From: Verrucomicrobiota bacterium
GTDB taxonomy: Bacteria; Verrucomicrobiota; Verrucomicrobiia; Verrucomicrobiales; DEV007
Direction: 5' to 3'
NCBI GenBank assembly: GCA_020629815.1
Contig: JAHDCN010000095.1
Coordinates: 1-10,032, forward strand
Length of the DNA stretch: 10,032 bases
The notes beneath the pieces are model-generated. The model searched no databases, was not told where the DNA came from, and saw nothing but the letters and a program-made list of their open reading frames with translations. The first letter of the stretch is position 1. Each line of letters begins with the position of its first letter. A program made the position numbers and the translations under genes. Shown in pieces: positions 1 to 6,301 of the stretch.

Positions 1-366
1 TTCAACGAACTCAGCGCCGCCGAAATCTCTCAGTTGCCCACTCTGGAGCAATTAGAGGTTCTCAACGAATTTCAGGTAAGCCCCGACGATTTGGAGGGAC
101 TGGAAGACGCTGCTGACGATGCGCCCTATGGCCAGATCGAGCGCGATGGCAAAATGCTCTACCGCTACCGGGCCAGTGATGTGAGAATTTACTTCGAGGT
201 ATCTTCAGACCGAACCGCCGTCATCGTTCATCGGGTTCTTTCAAAAAATTCCCTGCAGGATTTTCTGTTTCGGGCCAAGCTTCCATTGGGAGACGAGTCG
301 GCCCTTCATCAGTCCAAACAGTTCTGGGAATTGATCAAAGAGGGCGAGGACGCCCGACGTGTGTGA
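1..366 (+). CDS. RelE/ParE-like toxin-fold protein, 5' end missing
   Basis: The reading frame is open from base 1 to the TGA at 364-366, so the true start lies left of the window; a TTG at 34 is in frame but the coding text before it (FNELSAAEISQLP) reads as genuine protein. The visible part is 121 residues, acidic at the start and basic in the middle. The segment GKMLYRYRASDVRIYFEV followed by a hydrophobic VIVHRVLSK strand resembles the core of RelE/ParE-superfamily proteins, where a basic 'YR.R.gdyRi.yev' strand pair forms the RNA- or gyrase-binding face. Family membership is by motif resemblance only. The protein appears longer at its C-terminus than typical toxins of about 90 residues. 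No antitoxin-like gene follows it; the next gene is a kinase-like protein. A partner could lie upstream, outside the window. A non-toxic conserved relative of the fold is an equally good reading. Confidence 0.6.
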   Translation, partial: FNELSAAEISQLPTLEQLEVLNEFQVSPDDLEGLEDAADDAPYGQIERDGKMLYRYRASDVRIYFEVSSDRTAVIVHRVLSKNSLQDFLFRAKLPLGDESALHQSKQFWELIKEGEDARRV

Positions 367-437
367 TCGGTTTTGCCAAACCTCACATACAGCAGGCAAT
401 TATTTAGGTTGTCTTAACTAATCGTCCGGTTTACTCT

Positions 438-442
438 GGAGG
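438..442 (+). promoter_or_regulatory. Shine-Dalgarno GGAGG for the kinase-like gene
   Basis: A clear GGAGG lies 11 bases before a TTG codon at 454 and 20 bases before an ATG at 463. The spacing favours the TTG start, because 20 bases is outside the usual working range. The ATG remains possible if initiation does not depend on this site. Confidence 0.5.
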
Positions 443-453
443 CCCAACCCCAC

Positions 454-1200
454 TTGACGATTATGTCTGAATTTGTTTTTGCTGATTCCTATCGCCTGGA
501 GCCAGGTCCTACCCGTGACTTCTACCAGATGTTCATGAAAGGACTGGTGCACAAACAGAACAATTTGATGGGCGTGATTCAGGGTTTCTCCAGTTTGATT
601 CTCTATGAAGATGATCTGGACCCAACGGTTCGCGAGAACGCCCAGCAGATGCAGGATTCGGCTAAGGCTGCGTCCGATATGAACAAGGAGATTCTCGCTG
701 CATCCGGGAGTAATTTCGGAAACGTTGAGGACCCTAACGACAGTGTGCAACTCGGCGATATGTTGCCGTTTCTAACAGAGAAGCTCGAGGGAATCTGCTC
801 CGAGCACGGCGTCGGTTTTCAGCTCAATTCAAAGACTATCCCTGCGGTGGTGGGCGATTCCGGTCATGTGAATGAAATTTTGACCCGGTTGGTTCTCAAT
901 GCAGCCGAGGCAGCCAAAGATGTGGAAAACGGCGCCGTAGCCGTAGATATTTTTGCTCCGGGAGAAGCCAGCCCGGGAAGTAATGTGGACCTTTTCGTGC
1001 GCAATAATTGCTCGGAGTTAACGGAGGGAGATTTGAATAGGGCCTTCGAACCGTTTCACACTACGAAAACGGCGGAACACGTCGGCCTCGGCCTGACGAC
1101 CGCCGCTGTTTATGCCGGGCAAATGGGTATGAGAATTGGGGTTCGCTACGCGGACAACATGTTCACCAGTTGGCTCGCGATGCCACCGGCTTCAGCCTAG
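454..1200 (+). CDS. Small soluble histidine-kinase-like protein, degenerate H and G1 boxes
   Basis: The 248-residue protein has no signal peptide or membrane segment. It has a HisKA-like helix with H33 (LVHKQNNLMGVIQGF, residues 31-45), related to the HDFNNLL.VI.G type. A HATPase-like domain follows, with N box LVLNAAEAAKD (146-156), F box FEPFHTTK (198-205) and G2 GLGL (211-214). Two key features are off. The acidic residue that normally follows the phospho-acceptor His is Lys34, and the G1 motif D-x-G-x-G appears as N-N-C-S-E near 184-188. In kinases the G1 Asp contacts adenine, so ATP binding and autophosphorylation are doubtful. An H-box four-helix module plus a degraded ATPase domain is the architecture of Spo0B and ChpT phosphotransferases. 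A phosphorelay or scaffold role is my inference. No sensor or receiver domain and no response-regulator gene is seen nearby. The start could instead be the ATG at 463. Confidence 0.75.
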   Translation: MTIMSEFVFADSYRLEPGPTRDFYQMFMKGLVHKQNNLMGVIQGFSSLILYEDDLDPTVRENAQQMQDSAKAASDMNKEILAASGSNFGNVEDPNDSVQLGDMLPFLTEKLEGICSEHGVGFQLNSKTIPAVVGDSGHVNEILTRLVLNAAEAAKDVENGAVAVDIFAPGEASPGSNVDLFVRNNCSELTEGDLNRAFEPFHTTKTAEHVGLGLTTAAVYAGQMGMRIGVRYADNMFTSWLAMPPASA

Positions 1201-1212
1201 CATTCGAAATTT

Positions 1213-2193
1213 TCAATCGTTTCTCCTCAGGAGCTGCAGGATTTCTTCGGGATTGCCTTCGAATTTTTTGGCAGCAGAATCCCGCAAAGATTTCCGATAG
1301 GCTGCCAGAGTGGCAAGTTGAGAGTCGTTGAGGGAGTATCCGCTCTGCAACAAATCCCGGACCGCTTCGCATTCGTAGTCGGCAAACTCCCGAAAGGCTG
1401 GCGCGTAATTCTCCTGCCAAGCATGAATGGCAAATGCTTCGCTGGAGAGATTTCGATAAAATTGGCGTTTGTGATCAAAGGTCGCGGCGGCTTGATATCG
1501 CTCCCACATTGCCGGCCACTTCTCTGACCAGAGCGCCTTCGCTTTTTCAAAATTTGCCGTGTCATCGGGCGGACCGAGCGCTTTCCTGATTTGCTTGTCA
1601 GCACCGAAGAGTCTCTTATGGCCGGTGCTTTTCTTCATATATTTGTCCCACACACCGGATAGTAATTTTTGCTGCTGCTCTTGATCGAGAATCTCCCAGG
1701 CGGCTTGCTGAAATTGGTAGTCGGCAACCATCTCCTCGAGCATGTAAGCGAGACGCTGATCAGTCCATTGCTGCCAAATTTTTTTCTTCCGGAACTGATC
1801 GTCGCGATCAACTGATTCTGCATATTCCCACATCGCCACCTGCGCACGTACCCGGACAATATTGCGCACATCATGCCAATCGATTTCCCTTTCCGATCTA
1901 GCCTGGATCAAGCGTTGAAGTTGAGCAGCCTGCTCCGGCCGCAGCAGTTTTTCCCTATGACGTGATACACTAAATACCAGATACCCAAACTTGGTCTGCG
2001 GGTCCTTTTTCTCGGCCAGTAGCGACCGGGTTTTTGCAAAGTCCAAAGGCTTCTCCGGTAACGGATCAATCTCTGCATGTGCCTTTCGAAACTTCCGTGC
2101 AGTTTTTAATGCTTCTTCGTCTCCGGCAGAGACAACACCACTTCCGCAGAAACTGGTCACCAAGGCCAGATAACAAATCCACTTTCTCTGCAT
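1213..2193 (-). CDS. Exported helical protein of unknown function
   Basis: I do not recognise this 326-residue protein. It begins with a short basic stretch and hydrophobic core (residues 5-20) ending in VSA, a plausible signal peptidase I site after Ala23. A Cys at 16 is not in a proper lipobox. The mature part is rich in Gln, Lys, Arg, Trp and Glu and should be almost wholly helical. Three segments share the pattern L-x-x-x-Q-x-x-x-L: LRPEQAAQL (84-92), LDQEQQQKL (169-177) and LNDSQLATL (288-296). These recall the LTxxQ motif of Spy/CpxP-like periplasmic proteins, but the similarity is weak. The gene is divergent from the DUF1501 gene, with 111 bases between the starts, and convergent with the kinase-like gene, with 12 bases between the stops. 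The ATG at 2193 has no strong ribosome binding site close by; an AGGAAG lies about 20 bases upstream. Confidence 0.75.
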   Translation of the reverse strand: MQRKWICYLALVTSFCGSGVVSAGDEEALKTARKFRKAHAEIDPLPEKPLDFAKTRSLLAEKKDPQTKFGYLVFSVSRHREKLLRPEQAAQLQRLIQARSEREIDWHDVRNIVRVRAQVAMWEYAESVDRDDQFRKKKIWQQWTDQRLAYMLEEMVADYQFQQAAWEILDQEQQQKLLSGVWDKYMKKSTGHKRLFGADKQIRKALGPPDDTANFEKAKALWSEKWPAMWERYQAAATFDHKRQFYRNLSSEAFAIHAWQENYAPAFREFADYECEAVRDLLQSGYSLNDSQLATLAAYRKSLRDSAAKKFEGNPEEILQLLRRND

Positions 2194-2293
2194 TCTGCTA
2201 CTGACCGGAATCTTCCTGGATCGTCAAGCATTGGAAATCTGTCGATGGTCACGAATCACGCGGGTTGCCGATTGCGGCTGTTTCTGGCATAAC

Positions 2294-2298
2294 AAGGA
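2294..2298 (+). promoter_or_regulatory. Shine-Dalgarno AAGGA for the DUF1501 gene
   Basis: AAGGA sits 6 bases before the ATG at 2305 and is followed by a second purine run (AAAAGGG) touching the start. This supports the chosen start, which also places the twin-arginine motif at residues 11-16. Confidence 0.6.
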
Positions 2299-2304
2299 AA
2301 AGGG

Positions 2305-3792
2305 ATGAATCCATTTCAGCAAAAACAGCAAGCAACTCGAAGAGAATTCCTCAACTCTTCTGCTTCTGGCTTGGGTGGGATTGCGCTTGGCTCCATGCTG
2401 GCTGGCGACGGGCTGTTTTCGGAAGCAAATGCTAAGGACCCGAAGAAATTCCGCGAACTGACGTCCCACAGCGCTCCGAAAGCCAAGAGTTGTATTTTTA
2501 TTTTCACCGCTGGTGCCCCGTCGCAGCTGGATTTGTTCGACCACAAACCAAAGCTCAATGAGCTGGACGGCACGGCTATGCCTGAGGAGCTCACCAAAAA
2601 AGCGCGGTTTGCTTTTCTGCAACCGGATACCGCAAAGCTCATGGGTTCTCCCAGAACATGGAAGCGGCACGGAGAGTGTGGTATGGAGCTTTCCGATCTG
2701 TTGCCGAATCTGGGCAACTGCGCAGATGACTTGCTTCTGGTGCGCTCGATGCACAGTGAAGAATTCAATCATCATCCGGGACAGTTATTGATGCAATGCG
2801 GGGTGTCCCGTTTCGGCATGCCGACCATGGGCTCGTGGATCAACTACGGCCTCGGCTCCGCCTCTGAGAATCTTCCCGGCTATGTCGTGCTGACTGCGGG
2901 GCGCGGTTCGTCCGGCGGATCGACTCTGTGGCAATCGGGATTCCTGCCATCGAAGTATGCCGGCGTGCCGTTTCGAAATCAGGGTGAACCGGTTTTGAAC
3001 CTGAGTAACCCTGCTGGCCTGCCTCCCGAACTCCAACGGGCCGGACTGGATGCGCTCAAGGACCTGAATGAACTGCGCTTCCAGGAAGTTCACGATCCGG
3101 AGATCGCCAGCCGAATTTCCAATTTTGAACTGGCCAACCGAATGCAAACTGCAGCGCCGGAACTGGTCGATCTGAAGAGTGAATCTCAGGAAACGCTGGA
3201 CTTGTATGGAGTGGGTCGCCCGGAGCCGGATGGCTCAGGATTTCGCGGGACAGTGGCCAATCAGCCAACATATGAGATGTTTTCCCGCAATTGTCTTCTG
3301 GCGAGAAGAATGGTAGAGCGCGGGGTTCGTTTCATCAATGTCATCCACGCCAGTTGGGATCAGCATTCTGATCTCGACAAGCAACTCGCCTACAATGCCG
3401 GCGTCGTTGATCAACCGATTGCCGCGCTGATCACTGATTTGAAACGGAGAGGTTTGCTGGATGAAACTCTGGTCGTTTGGGGATCTGAATTTGGCAGAAC
3501 TCCTCTTGGGGAAAACCGTCGGGGTAGATCAGGAGTCACAGGCAGAGACCACCACCCGTTTGCCTATTCGGTGATGATGGCAGGAGGCGGAATGAAAGGT
3601 GGGCTCACCTATGGGGAAACAGATGAGATCGGATGGAGTATCGTAGACAAGCCGGTCCACGCGAACGATCTGGCCGCGACTATACTGCACCAGTTTGGTC
3701 TCGATCATGTGAAGCTGACCTATCGTTTCCAAGGCAGGGATTTCCGGCTCACCGATGTCGGCGGCAAGGTAATCACGGACTGGCTGGCTTAA
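2305..3792 (+). CDS. DUF1501 family protein, Tat-exported
   Basis: The 495-residue protein opens with a twin-arginine signal: TRREFL at 11-16, then a Gly/Ala-rich hydrophobic stretch and a probable cut after ANA (41-43), so it is likely exported folded. Family hallmarks are GAPSQLDLFDHKP (70-82), HHPGQLLMQCG after residue 150, a GVRFINVIHASWDQH segment, WGSEFGRTP (392-400), GRDHHP (413-418), an AGGGMKGG turn and a C-terminal HANDLAATILHQFGLDH. Length and motif order are normal for the family. DUF1501 proteins are related in fold to alkaline phosphatase/sulfatase enzymes and their reaction is not established. In planctomycetes and verrucomicrobia they usually sit beside a DUF1549/DUF1553 cytochrome-like gene; none is present here. 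The stop TAA shares bases with the stop of the opposite-strand SUKH-like gene. Confidence 0.92.
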   Translation: MNPFQQKQQATRREFLNSSASGLGGIALGSMLAGDGLFSEANAKDPKKFRELTSHSAPKAKSCIFIFTAGAPSQLDLFDHKPKLNELDGTAMPEELTKKARFAFLQPDTAKLMGSPRTWKRHGECGMELSDLLPNLGNCADDLLLVRSMHSEEFNHHPGQLLMQCGVSRFGMPTMGSWINYGLGSASENLPGYVVLTAGRGSSGGSTLWQSGFLPSKYAGVPFRNQGEPVLNLSNPAGLPPELQRAGLDALKDLNELRFQEVHDPEIASRISNFELANRMQTAAPELVDLKSESQETLDLYGVGRPEPDGSGFRGTVANQPTYEMFSRNCLLARRMVERGVRFINVIHASWDQHSDLDKQLAYNAGVVDQPIAALITDLKRRGLLDETLVVWGSEFGRTPLGENRRGRSGVTGRDHHPFAYSVMMAGGGMKGGLTYGETDEIGWSIVDKPVHANDLAATILHQFGLDHVKLTYRFQGRDFRLTDVGGKVITDWLA

Positions 3793-4232
3793 CGACGGTC
3801 TGCGTCACCGCGGAACAGTTTTTCGAAATATTCCCAGAGATTGCGGGCAAAAAACTCCTCGTCTGATCCCAGTTTTTCAACTCGGAAGACTGCCGGAGAA
3901 TCCGAAAGTCGTACAAAGAAGCGGTGCTCTAATGAGCTCCCAAATTCCAGCCACGGATGCTCGAATCCGCATGCATTCTCCAGGAGAGAACAATCCTCAA
4001 GCGGTAGCAATGGATTCAGCCCGCCTTTCTGGGCTTCCATACCATTCGACTGCAGATAAAAGCTGCGCCATTCGTCCGGCAAGTTGCATGACACTTGCGT
4101 TTGCCACCGCTCCAGAGCATCCAACTCAACCCGAGGAAAAAACGTAGCGTCGATCTTTCGTTCGCGGGCAGCAGGCAGTTGAGTCAGCTCAATCAGATCA
4201 CGTTTCCAGTCGCGCTCTTGCATCGACAACAT
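3789..4232 (-). CDS. SUKH (SMI1/KNR4)-like protein
   Basis: This is a small cytoplasmic protein of 147 residues from the ATG at 4232. It lacks a signal peptide or membrane segment. The core NLPDEWRSFYLQSNGMEA, followed by a PLLPLEDC segment, a WLEFGSS segment and a final LWEYFEKLF helix, follows the SMI1/KNR4 (SUKH) plan: LP..y..f...NG, then 'i.pl', then a late aromatic helix. SUKH proteins are best known as immunity proteins in bacterial toxin systems, but many occur alone with unknown roles. The start ATG overlaps the stop of the upstream YafK-like gene by one base (TGATG) and there is no good Shine-Dalgarno site, so translation is probably coupled. TTG at 4235 and ATG at 4223 are alternative starts. 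The TAA at 3791-3789 shares a TTAA with the DUF1501 stop. Family assignment is moderate; the pairing suggests a linked function. Confidence 0.7.
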   Translation of the reverse strand: MLSMQERDWKRDLIELTQLPAARERKIDATFFPRVELDALERWQTQVSCNLPDEWRSFYLQSNGMEAQKGGLNPLLPLEDCSLLENACGFEHPWLEFGSSLEHRFFVRLSDSPAVFRVEKLGSDEEFFARNLWEYFEKLFRGDADRR

Positions 4233-5233
4233 CAATGCAGCGAAAACGAGTATTTGCCAGCAGTTACTCCCACATCAGGTGGATACCCGACGTTCTCGAA
4301 GAAGTCGTAGCCCTCCTTCAAGTTCACCCAGAATTTGGTCCACTTACCCTGGTCGGCCCAGACTTGATCCATTCGTTTATCCGACATGCGAAACGGAAAG
4401 ATATTCACCCGAAAGTAGCGCTGTCCGCCCCGGATCGCTGCCTCGGCAAGAGTATAGACCTCCTCCATGCTACTATTGGAAAGGACCAATGAGCCCTGAG
4501 ACGTTCCGGAACCGTGGATCAGAATATCGCTTCCGGTTCGGTTGTGATACTGGTCGTACGCATTCGGATAGCCAATATCAAAGCCTAGATGATGCCGGGT
4601 ATTTGGCCGCAATCGGGAGGCTGGCACGTAGTAAAAACCCTCCGGGGTCTGACCATCCCCTTCCCGCAGTTTGGGTCCTTTATTACCAGACCATTCAGAA
4701 ATCTTGTAGATTCGAAATAGGGTAAACTGATTGTACTTGCCGCCCTTTACCCAAAGCTCGAGTTCCTTTTCCTCTTTAAAAGCACGGAGAAAAATCTCAC
4801 CGCCACGCTTCAGTCCGAGCCGGCTCATCGAGGCATCGATAGTTGATTTCTTTCTCGCAGCAGCATCGCGCGCAACTTTGCTGGAAGGAATACCGTCACC
4901 TTTCAAAAGAGAAATTGCTGTTGTGGATTTCGCAGACAACGTCCGCGGCACAATACTCTGCACAATCCGCATAGTTTTCGAAGCGGCTGGCATCGGTGCC
5001 TGCACAATCCCCTGCCCGGCTTCAAGTCGACGAACCGGGCGTTTCTCCTGAATGGCAGGTGCGGCCAATCGTGCTCCACGAATCGGTGCAGCTGCGGCCG
5101 CCAAAGTAACCATTTGGGACTCATAGCGCTCCAGTCGGTTCTCGTCGGTGAATTGCAACCAGTCCTTCACCAACCAAGGCGAAGCCAGACCGATAGACAC
5201 CACAAAAATGGAAACAATTAACCGAATTGCCAT
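4232..5233 (-). CDS. YafK-type L,D-transpeptidase (YkuD) homologue lacking the catalytic Cys
   Basis: The 333-residue protein has one N-terminal hydrophobic segment (about 4-21), serving as anchor or signal peptide. An Ala/Pro/Ser/Lys-rich linker runs to about residue 130, then a YafK-type domain. Recognisable pieces are DGQTPEGFYYV, GFDIGYPNAYDQYHNRTGSD, ILIHGSG (239 onward, His240), EEVYTLAEAA, FRVNIFPFRM and LKEGYDFFE. Family enzymes are periplasmic and act on peptidoglycan; E. coli YafK (DpaA/LdtF) is reported to release Braun lipoprotein from the wall. The family carries the nucleophilic Cys in an S-x-G-C motif just after HG. Here it reads S-Q-G-S, with Ser248 (codon TCA) in the Cys place, and there is no cysteine anywhere in the protein. 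The gene is otherwise intact, so this may be a non-catalytic binder or a Ser variant. It is coupled to the SUKH-like gene downstream. AAGGA lies 13 bases before the ATG. Confidence 0.87.
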   Translation of the reverse strand: MAIRLIVSIFVVSIGLASPWLVKDWLQFTDENRLERYESQMVTLAAAAAPIRGARLAAPAIQEKRPVRRLEAGQGIVQAPMPAASKTMRIVQSIVPRTLSAKSTTAISLLKGDGIPSSKVARDAAARKKSTIDASMSRLGLKRGGEIFLRAFKEEKELELWVKGGKYNQFTLFRIYKISEWSGNKGPKLREGDGQTPEGFYYVPASRLRPNTRHHLGFDIGYPNAYDQYHNRTGSDILIHGSGTSQGSLVLSNSSMEEVYTLAEAAIRGGQRYFRVNIFPFRMSDKRMDQVWADQGKWTKFWVNLKEGYDFFENVGYPPDVGVTAGKYSFSLH

Positions 5234-5249
5234 ATTCTAAAAACATTCC

Positions 5250-5270
5250 TTAATTTTTATTAAAAATCAA
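5250..5270. repeat. 21-bp AT-rich imperfect palindrome in divergent promoter region
   Basis: TTAATTTTTA, one central T, then TAAAAATCAA: ten-base arms with one mismatch. It lies 17 bases upstream of the YafK-like start and about 100 bases before the MTA phosphorylase start. It could be an operator, but AT-rich sequence makes such symmetry easy by chance. Confidence 0.3.
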
Positions 5271-5275
5271 GAAAT

Positions 5276-5305
5276 CTGACCGAATCTTTTGTGATTTTTT
5301 ATAAA
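5276..5305 (+). promoter_or_regulatory. Candidate sigma70-type promoter for mtnP
   Basis: CTGACC (5276-5281, 4 of 6 to TTGACA), an 18-base AT-rich spacer and TATAAA (5300-5305, 5 of 6 to TATAAT). The predicted start of transcription would be near 5312, leaving a leader of about 55 bases. An imperfect inverted repeat (5280-5289 with 5321-5330, 9 of 10 pairs) flanks the -10. This was found by eye, and no expression evidence is available. Confidence 0.35.
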
Positions 5306-5367
5306 CTTTGAAAATGTGGCAAAGAATCGGGATGAAGCGCGTCTAATTCAGAGTAAGATTTCCCTCT

Positions 5368-6252
5368 ATGAGCGCTATTGTTGATGATCTCCCACCAGCG
5401 ATCGGAGTGATCGGAGGCTCCGGACTATACGAAATCGACGGACTGGAGAATGTGGAAACTATCAACGTCGAAACGCCATTCGGAGCTCCTTCCGATGCTA
5501 TTGTCAGCGGCACTTTCGCGGGGCGGCGAGTGTGCTTTCTCCCTCGACATGGAAAAGGTCATACCATCCTTCCTTCGGAGCTGAACCACCGTGCTAATAT
5601 TTGGGCACTTCGTTCTTTAAATGTTCGATGGATAGTCGCGGTTACCGCAGTCGGATCGCTGCGCGAGCGGTACGAACCACGTCACATTGTTTTGCCTGAC
5701 CAGTTTTTTGATCGAACCAGTCAGCGGGCAGACCACACATTCTTCGGCAAAGGTATCGTTGCACACATCGCTTTTGGAGACCCAATATCATCCGAACTGC
5801 GAAACCTGTTGTTTGATGCTATTTCCGATTTGGGTATCACAGTTCACAACGGAGGCACCTATGTGAACATGGACGGTCCGGCTTTTTCCACACGAGCAGA
5901 ATCCGAGACAAATCGTAAGCTGGGCTTCGACCTGATCGGTATGACCAACCTGGCTGAGGCAAAACTTGCACGCGAGGCCGAAATCGCTCTAGCCACCCTT
6001 GGCATGATTACCGATTACGACTGCTGGAAAGAGGAAGAAGAATCGGTCAACGCACACGCGGTGATCGAACATGTCCATGCCAATGCAGAAAATGCAAAGC
6101 GGGTGCTTCAGAAAGTCATTCCGTCCATTCCGGAGACACCAAACTGGTCGCAGCATTGCTCATTGGAGAATGCCATCGTGACAGCAAAGGAACTATGGCC
6201 GGAACAGACGGCTTCTAATCTTGCTCCCTTAATATCTCGTTTTTTAAAATAA
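5368..6252 (+). CDS. mtnP: S-methyl-5'-thioadenosine phosphorylase
   Basis: This cytoplasmic enzyme uses phosphate to split 5'-methylthioadenosine (from polyamine and other SAM-dependent reactions) into adenine and 5-methylthioribose-1-phosphate, the entry to methionine salvage. The 294-residue length is normal. Visible family motifs are GVIGGSGLYE (13-22), phosphate-binding PRHGKGHTILPSELNHRANIWAL with Arg60-His61 (59-81), a TAVGSL segment (93-98), MDGPAFSTRAES (168-179) and IGMTNLAEAKLAREAE (190-205). TDYDCW (215-220) holds the Asp pair (216, 218) that selects 6-amino purines; true inosine/guanosine phosphorylases have Asn at this point, which argues for MTA rather than PNP activity. No other salvage gene (mtnA, mtnB and so on) is in the window. 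The start has only a weak purine run (GTAAG) before it. The deacetylase gene follows 49 bases later. Confidence 0.93.
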   Translation: MSAIVDDLPPAIGVIGGSGLYEIDGLENVETINVETPFGAPSDAIVSGTFAGRRVCFLPRHGKGHTILPSELNHRANIWALRSLNVRWIVAVTAVGSLRERYEPRHIVLPDQFFDRTSQRADHTFFGKGIVAHIAFGDPISSELRNLLFDAISDLGITVHNGGTYVNMDGPAFSTRAESETNRKLGFDLIGMTNLAEAKLAREAEIALATLGMITDYDCWKEEEESVNAHAVIEHVHANAENAKRVLQKVIPSIPETPNWSQHCSLENAIVTAKELWPEQTASNLAPLISRFLK

Positions 6253-6301
6253 TTTAGGAAAATAGCATTTATGCGTTGCATTAATTATAAATTTTGCTTA
6301 A

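Noticed and set aside
2265..2293. TTGCCG-N17-CATAAC as a promoter for the DUF1501 gene
   Set aside because: The predicted transcription start would fall after the Shine-Dalgarno site, so it cannot serve this gene as a normal leader.
2224..2775. Long antisense open frame over the 5' part of the DUF1501 gene
   Set aside because: No ribosome binding site, no recognisable motif, and it lies opposite a strongly conserved coding frame.
5306..5367. SAM-type riboswitch in the mtnP leader
   Set aside because: The leader after the candidate promoter is about 55 bases and shows no multi-helix core; too short for known SAM riboswitches.
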